NCBI GenBank assembly: GCA_022702705.1
Contig: CM040433.1
Span: 22,846,167 to 22,910,166, forward strand
DNA from: Papilionanthe hookeriana x Papilionanthe teres
Lineage: Eukaryota; Streptophyta; Magnoliopsida; Asparagales; Orchidaceae
Direction of reading: 5' to 3'
DNA length: 64,000 bases
Below, piece after piece: positions 23,282-34,400 of this stretch. Position numbers and translations under genes: made by a program. Positions within the stretch are counted from its first letter, which is position 1, and each line of letters opens with the position of its first letter. The notes beneath the pieces are model-generated. The model did not search any database. It was not told the DNA's origin and was given only the letters and a program-made list of their open reading frames with translations.

Positions 23282-24871
23282 ATGTCGAACGGGCGGTTGG
23301 TCCCGAACTTTAGAAATGGCGTAAGCCTTGCACTCAACGAAAAGAGGGTGAAAGATGGAGCGATAATAGAGATTGACTCGGACTTCGCACCGGCGGGCTC
23401 GCAATACGAGGAAAGTGACTCGGGTCCCGATTGACCGAGAGGAACCGCCCGATCGGACAAGTAATGAAAGTGGGTGGCCCGAGCCACCAATCCAGACGAT
23501 AAGAAAAGAAAAACAAACACTGAAGAAGACAAGAGAATCAAATCTGTAGTCGCTACAGCAGAGGGCAGGCTTGTCAGCGCCGCGCCCACAGAAACTCAGG
23601 AAGTACGAAGAGCTACTCTCACAGCAACTCAACGAAGAAATAAAAATCGTCGTATCCGCAAGATGTTAACTAAATTAGCAGCGGACCAGCGCGACGAGAC
23701 GATTGCTGCTGCCGCGTGCATATACTTCGAGGATACCGGTTCGCCGAGAACCCGAAGGAAGGAGACCGGCTTCGAGGATGACGAAGAAACCAGAGAAATC
23801 TCAAGAAGAACGGAAGAAAGAAGGCTACTACGCCACCGGATAAAGTCACCAGTAATGCATGACCTTGTTGCGAAGCAACCCCGGAGGATGTCCCGACGGA
23901 CATCATCCCCGAGGAGCCGAGGTATGCGGGGAGAACGTGAAGGGATTGAGCCATATATCCCACGATACGTCACCGGGCCTCGCCATTTGCAAATTATCCC
24001 GTAATACGAGCTAGAAAGGATACGGAATGTCCGAAGAAAACTTTTGAATACTTCGAGAGAATCGAGGCGGGAGGATCAATATACTCGAAGGCCTCGAGCT
24101 ACATACGGACGTGTTCTCGGAATATGAACAACAACAAATCGTGGATCGCATCCGGGATTTGAAAAAGATGGGCCGAGCAGGTCGCTTAAGAGAAAACACT
24201 TACTCAGAACCCCGGAGATGGATGCCGGTGGAAGGGGAGAATTACAATACAATGTGGATGTCTGCTATAACTTCGCGAGAAGACAGGAAGGGAAACCCAC
24301 CGGGGATACTCCGTCATGGCCAGGTGGATCCAATGCCATTAGTCATTAAAAGGATGGTAAAAAGAATGATAACATGGGGGTTATTGCCAGCAGATTGCAT
24401 ACCCAACAGTTGCATCATCAACATTTACAAGAAGGGTGACTGTATACCCCCGCACATAGATCACCACGACTTTGTCAGACCGTTCGCACGCTTCTTTTCG
24501 AATGAGTGTAATATCATGTTCGGATCCGACCTCCGGATAGCGAGCCCGTGTGAGTTCCGAGGGCCGTAAAGATACCATTACCGGTAGGTTCCGTCATGAT
24601 ACCGAAGGGCAACGGAGCGGATGTCGCTAAGCATTGCATACCAGGAGTACCAGTGAAGCGGATCTCGGTTACTTTCGAAGGATGGACGACGGAAAGCACC
24701 TTACCACTTCCAGCCGGACCCGGAGTTAGAGAGCCTCCGGCCTTACGAGCTGTGAGCTACATGGAAAATATCACACCTCCAACGTACATCCATACGGCAT
24801 CCTTGCCAAGGATGGCTTGGAAGGTGATGTTATCGACCATGTACCTCACTATTCAGACATGGATTTTTTGA
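23282..24871 (+). pseudogene. Extra ORF with AlkB-type Fe(II)/2OG dioxygenase domain (ALKBH9/10-like), E1 copy
   Basis: An intronless extra ORF of about 530 codons between integrase and the 3'UTR. The start is taken at ATG 23282 (MSNGRLVPNF). The N-terminal 260 or so residues are charged and low in complexity, with an RATLTATQRRNKNRRIRKML block near 23607-23664. From about 24085 (LEGLELHTDVFSEYEQQQIV) the protein follows plant ALKBH9/10 demethylases: a WMPVEGENYNTMW segment, GNPPGIL, VDPMPLVIKRMVKRM, then the iron-binding HID of CIPPHIDHHDFVRPF (HID at 24453-24461), the second histidine in ADVAKHC (24632-24634) and the 2OG-binding arginine in VKRISVTF (24659-24661). Family members oxidatively remove methyl groups from RNA or DNA. 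Breaks: a stop at 23434, a shift near 24060 and a one-base loss near 24567. The AlkB call is strong; activity and substrate are inferred. Confidence 0.88.
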
Positions 24872-26653
24872 CAGATACCCTTTTGGATGGATCGACAAAG
24901 ATCATACATAGTCCGTTTTGAGTCTATATGGATTGTATGAGATGTATTCCAGATCGAGTTGTACGATGTATCTTCAGCATGATTGGAATGAAAGTGACCA
25001 TGTCACAATTTTGGTCTTCACCACTTTTGTGCAAATTAACTGGGAAACGCCATTAAAAGTTAAATGAACTTCGAACAAAGAACAGAAAAGAAACAAAAAG
25101 AATAAAAGAAAACTTTCCTTAAAAATCTAAAAAATGATAAACTCCAAATTCACGATAAAATAAAATTTGAATCGTTAAAAGACAAACAAAATGACCACAA
25201 AATCTCAATCAAATTTCAAATTCAACCTTTCCAAATTTCAAATCAAATCTCAATCAAATTTCAAATTCGATCTTTCCGGATCTCACATCAAACCTCAATC
25301 AAATTCGAATCTATCCTTCCAAATCTGAAATCCAATCCGTTCTGCTCTCCCCCTTGTCTGGGATGGAAGCGGTTGATTCCATTGACACGGATCGAATCTG
25401 ATGGCAAGGAATCACATCCAATCTAAACCAGCAACCTTCAATCAACTCTTCTGAATGGGATATGCAACATCTACATATTCCCTCTTAATCTTTTTTCTTC
25501 CATGAAAGTCTTTTACAACTTTCATGAAATTCTCGAAACACCAAAATTCCACACTCTTCAAATCGCCACTACAAATCCTTGCAAAATCAAAATTCAAAAT
25601 CAAATTCTTGAGGTTGAGGATTTTACATCCGATACCGCATCGCTTTAGGATTCTTTCCCTATTGCACTCGAAATACATCAAAATCAAATTCTTGAAGTCG
25701 AGGATTTTACATCCGAGACCGCATCGCTTTAGGATTCTTTCCCTATCGCACTCGAAATACATCAAAATCAAATTCTCGAAGTTGAGGATTTTACATCCGA
25801 GACCGCACCGCTTTAGGATTCTTTCCCTATTGCACTGAAATACATCAAAATCAAATTCTTGAAGTTGAGGATTTCACATCCGAGACTGCACTGCTTTAGG
25901 ATTCTTTCCCTATTGCACTGAAATACATCAAAATCAAATTCTTGAGGTTGGGGATTTTACATCCGATACCGCACTGCTTTAGGATTCTTTCCCTATTGCA
26001 CTGAAATACACCAAAACCAAATTCTTGAGGTTGAGGATTTTACATCCGATACCGCACTGCTTTAGGATTCTTTCCCTATTGCACTGAAATACATCAAAAA
26101 ATCAAACTTTTTGAGGTTGAGGATTTTACATCCAATACCGCATTGCTTTAGATTCTCTCCCTATTGCAATGAAGCACACCAAATCAAACCCTTGAGGTTA
26201 AGAATTTTACATCCAATACCGCATTGCTCTGAGATCTCTCCTCATTGTAATGATTCAATCCAATCGGTTCAATTTTCCTTTGAGGTTGAGGATGTTACAT
26301 CTAAAACCACAAAATTTCAATTCTCATTTCAAATCAAATCCCTTCGAATCTAATCTTAACAAAACTCCAATCTAAATTGAAACTCAAGTTAAAATCTGAA
26401 CTTACACATCAAAACTTAAACTGAAACAACTGAAATTTAAATCGAAATTTCCCCAGATCATGTGATTTGGGACTCACCTCCTTTTCCCTTCCCCAGCGAG
26501 AGTTCAGGAATCTCCAGTCTTAGAAATATACTTGACACTCCCCAGCGGAAACTCTACTACTTCGTCCTAAGTTTGTCACTTGGACATCCGTGATTGGTTT
26601 TGTTGATCTTTTCGGTCAACGCCAATACGCGCGGTGTGCTCCGTCAGCTCACC
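24872..26653 (+). other. 3'UTR of E1
   Basis: Non-coding sequence between the AlkB ORF and LTR B. It begins with mixed sequence, continues with a run of (a)tcaaatttcaaatt-like imprecise repeats (25190-25340), then an 84-bp tandem array (25600-26300), and ends with about 270 bases homologous to the 3'UTR end of element E. The motif acacctattgggggtcca at its very end is listed separately. Confidence 0.7.
25600..26300 (+). repeat. Tandem repeat, ~84-bp unit, 8-9 copies
   Basis: Unit contains ttgaggttgaggattttaca, ccgataccgcatcgctttag and ttctttccctattgcactg; copies begin near 25610, 25693, 25778, 25861, 25944, 26028, 26113, 26192 and 26278, with the last ones degenerate. It is in the 3'UTR of E1. 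Open frames across it (plus 25524-25838, minus 25442-25771) are simply products of the repeat. Confidence 0.9.
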
Positions 26654-26671
26654 ACACCTATTGGGGGTCCA
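26654..26671 (+). promoter_or_regulatory. 3' end motif with G-run before LTR B (candidate polypurine tract and pairing site)
   Basis: acacctattgggggtcca ends 2 bases before the TG of LTR B. The G-run is the only candidate polypurine tract. The whole 18 bases are the exact reverse complement of leader positions 33763-33780. Element E has the matching pair at 15634-15651 and 41103-41120 (17 of 18). Confidence 0.55.
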
Positions 26672-26673
26672 TT

Positions 26674-29600
26674 TGTTGACCTCATTTTTTATGAGGTCTT
26701 CTCTTCTTCTCTTTAGTACTTAGGATCTAGCCTTAGGCTTTTCCTTTGACTATCTTAGAGGATTAGAATTGGGACCCACCACCTAGAAATTCAAACCACT
26801 TCTTAACTCCCTGCAAACTCCACAAACTTGATTGTAGACCCCTAATCACCTAGAGGGTTGAAATCAAATGAGGAAGTTTAAAGGATGAGTTCCTATAGGA
26901 CTCTTTGGCCTTAGGACTGCCTTGGGTGGCCTGGTGTGGTGAGGAGGCTGACTTACACACACACTACACCTATACACTACACTTTCACACACCTCCTAAA
27001 ACCACACCCTTACCCAACTTGACCTCCCGACTCATGAAGGTGATTCACATGGATGGTCCTTAACCCCTAAGCCCTCGGCTGAAGGGTTAGGAACAACATA
27101 GTGTATGCCTCAAATGAGTCCCTTCATGGCTCATGTGGGCTTGATGTGGCTTCATGGCTCAAAAAAATGATTTAATTACACTTACATTCACCCAATCTTC
27201 AATTTTCCAAATTTTCAATTTTTGACCCCCGGGACCCAACACCCGCTTAGCCTACCCAAAACCCTTGAAATTACCCAAATTTTTCAAAATCCTCCAAAAT
27301 CACCCAAAATTCCTCAAAATTAATCCTAAACATTCCCACATTACTCAAATTGATCATCCATAGCCAAAAATACCAAAAATTCCAAAAATACCTCCCAATA
27401 CCCTCCAAATACCCAAAATGCCCCTCTTAGCCAAAAAATCCAAAATTCAGGAAATTCCCAGAAAATTCCAAAAAATCCCAAATATTCCCAATTTCATTTT
27501 GTTCAACTACACCATGGGCCAATTTTGTCAATTTACCCCACTTTTATCAAAACCCCAAATTTGACCCATTTTAACCCAAAGTGAACCCAATGTCAAACCA
27601 AACCTACCCAATTGACCCAAATTCTGGTCCAATTTAATTCTAAACTTCAATTCAACATCCCCAACACCAATCTAGACCAAATCCAAGCCCAATTTGATTG
27701 GCATTGGGATCCAATTTCACTTTTGGCCTTAAAGCCCAATTTGGACCCATGACCCAAATTTAGCCCAAACTCACCCAACTCAACTCCAATTAACCCCAAA
27801 TCTTTTCTAAACCCTCCTTAACATCCCCATAAACAAAACACTAACATGATTTGCCCAAAATTTAGACCCAAACCCCACTCAAATTCAACCCAAAATCAAA
27901 AAGCCCAATTTTGACCTAAACCCAAACCTAACCCAAATAGATCCAAACCCCAAAATCAAAACCCAACCAAAGCCAAAACCTCTTTGAAACACTCCCATAA
28001 ACATTTCCCAACATTTATTTTACATCAATTTCAACCCTAGCCCAACATTGGCCCAAGTTAGCCCAATTTGACCTACATTGGCCCATTTACCAAATAAACC
28101 CAAATTCAACCCAATTCAAACCCAAACCACCTTAAATCTATTTCAAATTACTCATGAAACATCCCTAAACCAAAACCAACAATTTTTTGGCCCAACCTTT
28201 TACAAAAATTCTCATCCATGAATACATTCTTAAACTTAAAAGCCCACTTCCCTTAAACCTTCCTAAAAGCCCATTTCCTTCAAAATTCAAAAGCCCAAAT
28301 CATCCTAAAGCCCACATGACATTTCCCCTCATCATACTTTCAATTAAATTCAATACCTAAGTCCTAAAATCATCATTAAGCCATTCCAAATCAAGCTTCA
28401 TGAAAATTCTCCACCAAAATACCAAAATTCCTAAATTCTATTTCCATGAAATTGACTAAACTTTTCCCAAGCCAAATGGAGCCAAATGCAAGCCATGAAC
28501 AAGCCACATGAAGCCATGGAAGGTTTGACATGTGATCAAGCCATTAATGGAAAAAGGAGGAGCCTCTTTTAAGCCCCCTTAAAAAGGTTTTAACCCTTTT
28601 AATGCTTCACCTTAATCCATGATTAATCAAAATATTCATGGATGGTGACCTCTCCACCCTTTTCTAGCCGATTCACTCGATCCTCCCTCAGCCCAAATCA
28701 ACCATGGGGAGGTGAACCAAGCCCATTTTCAATGGGTTGATCAAACCAAGTGCAAAAGAAGCCACCTCCCCATGCCATTTTGATCCAACCACTTTACACA
28801 TGTAAGGCTTCAATTGAATTCACTAACTTCAACCCCTGACCTCCCTGGCCTTGAGGGTGACCCTTGCCTGCCGGCCAGCCACCAGGCCGCCGGAAAACGC
28901 CATGGCCGAGACATGGGGAGGAGCCAAACCTTGGAATTCCACCTCGTCGAGCCGCCCCATGCCCAATGGCCACCATAACTGTTCTTCCCATGCCCGGAGC
29001 AGCTCGATCCCAACCCTTGGCCATCCCTGCGAGGCTCTCCAGCCACCTCTATTTAAACCCGACCCCCTCACGGCCATGGGGGAGAGTTGCACAAACCTTG
29101 CCGAAACTCTGCCAAAATTGTTCCAAACCCTACTCCATACTTAGAGCAGTTGATCCCCAGTGTCAATTTGCCCTAATCCCCACTGACAGAATCCAATTTC
29201 TCAACTGAAATTTCACCCAAAACCAGGACACCTCCTCACAGGTGAGCCAATCCCCAAATTGATTGGTCCTACACCTTCACCGGACCAAGGGAAGAAGTTT
29301 CCCACCGAAAGCCCCATCTCCAGGGCCACCCGGCTTGCTCCAGCCTCCAAGCTTTGTGATCGAGCCGTGGTCACTTTCATAGCTGAGACAATTCACTGTG
29401 CCAAGGGACTTCATCCGGAGCTTACTTGGACCCAATCGAAGGTGACACAATTCTCGGATCGAAGCTTCACTTCTCCGAGCAAAGGTATGAACTCATTCTT
29501 CTTCCCGAGCTTACGGAGATTCTCTATTTCATTTGAATAAATTTCAATGCATGTTTACCGTATGGATGTGTTCGTCTCTTCAAGACGAATCCATAGAGCA

Positions 29601-32600
29601 TAAGAACACGAAAATCCATCGAGAATCGAGTGAGTTCTTGGGTTAGGGTGTGGACGGTCACGGGATCGCACCGGTCGTAGACGATGACCGAGAACCGTCG
29701 GATCGCGCGTGTATCGGATGGACGGCTCGGATTGCGTCGGACCGGCGGATGGTGCGTGAACCGCGGGGCCCCGGCGGCCGAGTCGGATGGCGGCGTTGAA
29801 TGGGAGCGCGCCGCGTGGTCGTTCGGAGATGCCGAGGATGACAGGGCGCCGACTCGGATAAGTAGGAAATTAGGGATTTTTCTAATTTATTTAAATACCA
29901 GAACTTCAAAAATCCATATCTTTGTGTAGAAAAATCACAAAAATAAAATAAAAATACCCCCTTGCTCAGTGAACAGAGGAGAATAATGTGGAAAAGAAAT
30001 TAATTAATTTTGCCCAAGTACTTTATTTTTAATTAATTATTTACTCCCTGCATTGTTTTAATTCTCCATGCATTCATACAATTCACCATGGCATGAGACC
30101 ATAGGGCTTTTAAAGCCTCTGAACTTGGGAACATTCCCTGAATTTTCCAAGGTTAGAGGCCATCTCTGTGAAAAGTTATTGATTTTTCAAATGCATGTGG
30201 CTGTTTTGAATATTTTAATTCCAAAAATTAGCATGTTGTGAAATAAATTCTAGAAAAATTTGGTGATGTTCCTTATGACCAGAGAACCCTAGGAAAAATA
30301 AGGCTTCAGTTAATTCACTCAAAATAACCCTAATTGGCCTAAACACCCAAAATAGACCCCTAATTAATTAGAGCTAACTATACATCAAATTGACTTGAAA
30401 TCAATTCTCCACTGACCTTTAGGATCAGAGGAAACCACCATAAAAATTTGAAGTCAATTGGACTTGGTTAGCCCTACTAAATGGGTTGATTAAGCCATTT
30501 AGTCATTTTAAACTTTAAAAATTCATAACTTTCAAAATACCTTTAAAAAATTCACCAAATTTGTTTTGGAGCCTCTCTGATATCAGGGGAATTTAAGAAA
30601 ATTAAAATTTCAATTTTCTAAAAAAGTTAATTTTTTAATATTATTTTAATATTTTAATAATTAAAAAATTAAAAAAATCACAAAAATAATAAAATTCACC
30701 AAAATGTCATATTTTGAAATTTAATCACTTAGGAACAAACCCCATATTTTTCTCAGGTCTATTTAATGAGATATTAAATTTTAAAGCCCTAGGGTAATTT
30801 TAAAATTAAAAAAATGTATTTTCTAGCATTTTCACTAAAATAATTATAATAAATAAAAGAAAAATCAGAAAATTGTAAAATTTGGTTCTCTGGAATCCTT
30901 GATATCAGAGAGAATTTTAAAAGCTATAAAATTCATTTTTTAACTTATATTCTATTTTTAAATTAATTAATACTCCAGAACTTAAAATAATTTTAATAAA
31001 TAAAATATAATTCAAAAAATCACAAAAATTAGTCCAAGTGGTCCTCTGGTCATTAGGAATGCCCCATAATTTTCTTAAGGACAGAAACTTTCCCTTGGTC
31101 ATATTATTGAATTTTCCTTGGAAATCCTTATTTTCCACCAAAAATAAATATATAAATAAATTAAATACAGAAAAATCACATTTTCTCCTCTAATGTCTTT
31201 ATTGACATATGAGTGAAGTCACATAAAAATTTCAAATTCATTTGAGCTCAATTTAGTGAGTTATGAAATTATTAAAGCTCGAAGGGCAAAATGGTAATTA
31301 AAATTTTTAACCCTTAATTAAAACTTTAGGCTTAATAAAATTAATAAGTAAAATATTTGATTTTAATCTGATTTGGATGATTGAAATTTAGATAATTAAA
31401 GGGTAGAAACCTACTAAACAATTTAAAATAATTGAAATAAATCTTAATTAAATAATTGATTAAATTTGGAAGAATAATAAAATTCGAATCACAAATCATT
31501 AAATGTCATTTTGCCCTTAGGAGCCCTCACTAGTATAACTCCTAAATGGAGTATCAAGTGAAATGACACTTCACTTATAGGATATTCAAATGTCCTGACT
31601 CACCGAAGCAAGACAACAAAACTTAAACTCTCGGACGATTAATTCATTTGTATAATTAAATTCATTCGGACTTAAAACAATCCTAGAAATATTGAAAAGA
31701 TGTTTAAGATTCGTCTTAAGCACTTCCTCAATATGATAGGATATTTATAAGAACAATTGGACTTAGTTGTTCTTCGATGAAAAAAATCGTCCTCAAACTA
31801 AAACACAAGAACCTGGACGTCATAGGAGATGACTAGCTATAGGATTAGGAACTTAGTAGAAAACCATAACCCTTCCTTTAACTTTACCTAGGAACTTACT
31901 TTAAATGCTTAAATATTCTAACTGTGTTTTAAGTGCAGCTTGGGATGACGGGAAGACCCTCTAGGTACGCTTTTATTTTATTGCGATTTACTTTACTGCA
32001 ATTTATTTAATCGCGTTGCACTTTACCTTTCTTGCATGATAAACAACAGCTTGCATGAAAACCTACACCTTTAGGACAGAAACCAAAACCGAAACCCATA
32101 ACTAAATTAAAAGACACTACAAGATAAAATTCACCTCCACAACATTTCAAAATATAAGACAACTCAAAATTTAATCACAAACGTAACAACAAAACTACAA
32201 CTACAACTAAATTAAAATGTCTCATCGAATGATCGGGAATACCTCAGATGATGTAACCCACGTGTTGCTAACGGGATTTCCCACGATCTAAATGAAAGTG
32301 TGGAACTCATTTAGTTGAGTTTAGCAAATTCATCTAGACTAAGTGAAATCGATGAAAATAACTGTGCTGGGATGACGGAACCGTGGGATCTTAATCGGTT
32401 CCGTTTAATCAACTTTAAGATTTGTTTTAATTAAAACATAAAAAACACTTGGAAATTAAGACTTTCTTTAAACCGAACACTTCTCTCATCTCCCGATTTA
32501 TGATTTCTAAAACTAAACCTCTGCGACAACAAGGAGCTCGGAGCATGATGGGCAAGACGGCCATCGTCATCAGCGAAAATCCGAGTCTACTTCAACGAAA

Positions 32601-33518
32601 ACTTTCCTTAGAACTAAATAACCAAGCCATAGGACTTCGAGGTAGTTTGCCTAGTGCAACATAAATCCTCAACTCTTCGTTAGGCATTTGCATGATCATG
32701 TCATGTAAATTAAGCCCTAACCGGTCTTAGGATTCCGAGGTAAGTCGTCTGGCACGACATAAACCCCCACATCTTCAAGGCTATTTGTATGATTTCATCA
32801 TACAAACATAAGTCCTAATTAATTAAAATTGGCAAGATCAAAACATTAAACAAACATTAGGACTTTCCTAAATTCAAGCCAAACAATAGGATAGTCGGGA
32901 AATTACCGAAGTTCGCTTCGAATCTGTGATTTCTCCTACCTTTCTTCCTTCGGATTCTCAAGATATAATGTTCAAAATTTGATCCATTCCCTATTGAAAT
33001 CCCAAAATTCAATCCCTTGAAAACTCAAACTTTGAAATTCTCGAGAGCGTAACTACCGATTATTATCGAGAGTTTTCTTAGGTGATTCCCGTCACTTAAG
33101 ATGTAATTAACTATGTGGCTCGCCCTTATAGGCAATTTTAAGAACCCAGGTAATATAAACCCTGCTTAATTCATTTATATTAAGCAGGGGAATTTTTCGG
33201 CTTATAAAATTGGTTCGCAGACCAAACGGACGTCACAAATCTTCTAGTTTATTTAATCGAGCCCCATCATCAAGCAGTGTGTCTATTCTTCGGGATAGAT
33301 ACACGGTTTGTGATGTGATGCTCGTTTATATAAACTATTTGGGACGTGAGATCGGTTTGATTTCATATCTTAAAATTTTCAAATTTAAAATTATTTTCAA
33401 AATCAAATACTACTTTCTAAATTATATCTATATTTAAATTAAATTTAAAATTCGCCGACAATTTCTGTAGGCGACCCCTTTTAAAGAATACAACACTCAA
33501 CCTAAAAATATGCCGACA
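26674..33518 (+). repeat. LTR B, 6.8 kb, shared by E1 and E2
   Basis: TGTTGACCTCATTT at 26674 to tgccgaca at 33518 gives TG...CA ends and 6845 bp. It is the reverse complement of LTRs A and C throughout, but more diverged from both than they are from each other. It serves as 3' LTR for E1 (preceded by 3'UTR) and as 5' LTR for E2 (followed by PBS and leader). A GC-rich block at 28830-29870 surrounds the likely promoter. Frames of 70-115 codons on both strands in that block are not conserved in A or C. Confidence 0.88.
29050..29057 (+). promoter_or_regulatory. TATA-like box in LTR B
   Basis: tatttaaa followed by cccgacccc, aligned by position and flanking cggccatg with the better tataaaa of LTRs A and C. 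Predicted start near 29085. Confidence 0.45.
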
Positions 33519-33523
33519 ATTTC

Positions 33524-33541
33524 TGGCGACTCCGCTGGGGA
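33524..33541 (+). promoter_or_regulatory. Primer-binding site of E2
   Basis: tggcgactccgctgggga begins 5 bases after the LTR end. It has the TGG start expected of a tRNA 3' CCA complement. I recall this tggcgactc...gggga type from Ogre/Tat elements, where it is attributed to tRNA-Arg; the tRNA identity is from memory. The equivalent site in element E reads tggcgattccgctgggga. Confidence 0.75.
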
Positions 33542-34032
33542 CAATTCCGCTCTCCATTTTTAATCAAATAGTCCTGCTTTCAAAAATCGGTAGTGTATCC
33601 ATGTCCCTAATGGATCAAACTACCCTTCTTTCCGTTGGAATATTATGTTCATTTCTACCTTGAACGAGTATAACCAACATTCTCTCGGATTTAGGAGCCA
33701 TTGTTTAGACACCCCTAAACAGAGAGGTTCCGAGATCCTTTTACCTCATTTCTGAGGTGGGGTGGACCCCCAATAGGTGTTAGTTTAGGAGTAATCCTTC
33801 GAGTCGAGAAGTCTTGCATAAGACTTTCTTTTCCTTCCTAATTCTGAATCAGATTCATTATCTTCTCTACACCTTTGAACATTCCGTTCTAAATAAACAA
33901 ACCTTCTAAAGAATGACTCTTCTAATAAATATACATGAACAAGAATGTGTTCGGACTCTTTTAGATTCCTTTCTTTTCGTCCCGATGAGAAGAAGCATAA
34001 CTCGGGACCGACAATCGAATCTACTTTGCGAA
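33542..34032 (+). other. Leader of E2
   Basis: Non-coding leader after the primer-binding site. The first 250 bases match, as reverse complement, the leader of element E (41100-41340), including ggagccattgtttagacacc and the ataggtgt motif (33763-33780). Further on the two leaders are less alike until the gag start. Confidence 0.65.
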
Positions 34033-34216
34033 ATGGAAGCCCCAAAACCGATTTTCTCCTTCAACAACGGATCTGGACTTCGTCGTTTACAAGGATGAGC
34101 TGCCCGACAATGGGATCATCCGGTTTGGACAAGGATTCGAGAATACAAATGTCAAGATCGCCGACGTTACCCTTTTCGCGCCGATGGACAAAGTGTCGAA
34201 GCCGAGAAACCCATGA
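34033..34216 (+). pseudogene. N-terminal start of gag region, E2 copy
   Basis: A short conserved coding block: it starts MEAPKPIFSFNNG at 34033 and, after a frameshift near 34073, continues YKDELPDNGIIRFGQGF and DVTLFAPMDKV to a stop at 34216. The copy in element E (minus, about 40880-40640) has MSAPKLIFSF and DGLPDNAVIRFGQGF, so this is a genuine conserved protein segment. Its function is unknown. It may be the start of gag or a small separate leader ORF as described for Ogre elements. Confidence 0.6.
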
Positions 34217-34400
34217 TCGAGTTCAACCTTAAATCAACTCAAGAATTTCCCCTCCGCAAAGGGTTCCAGCTGAGAGGAGTACCGCTGTCCAAAGAAGGAC
34301 CGTTATCTCTACCCCCACTGGTCTAGTCGTCTCTGCACCTACCCCTGCTCCCGCTAAACTGAAGGGGAAGGAAGTTCAAATTTGTAACGAGCATGTTACC

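Noticed and set aside
23158..23632. Two overlapping minus-strand frames (143 and 152 codons)
   Set aside because: They are antisense shadows of the N-terminal part of the AlkB ORF and have low-complexity serine/phenylalanine-rich sequence.
24111..24871. A host ALKBH gene or processed pseudogene next to the transposon
   Set aside because: It is on the same strand directly after integrase, with its own conserved N-terminal extension, and a second element has the same arrangement.
25600..26300. CRISPR-like array of regularly spaced repeats
   Set aside because: Whole units are repeated without unique spacers; this is an ordinary tandem array in a retrotransposon 3'UTR.
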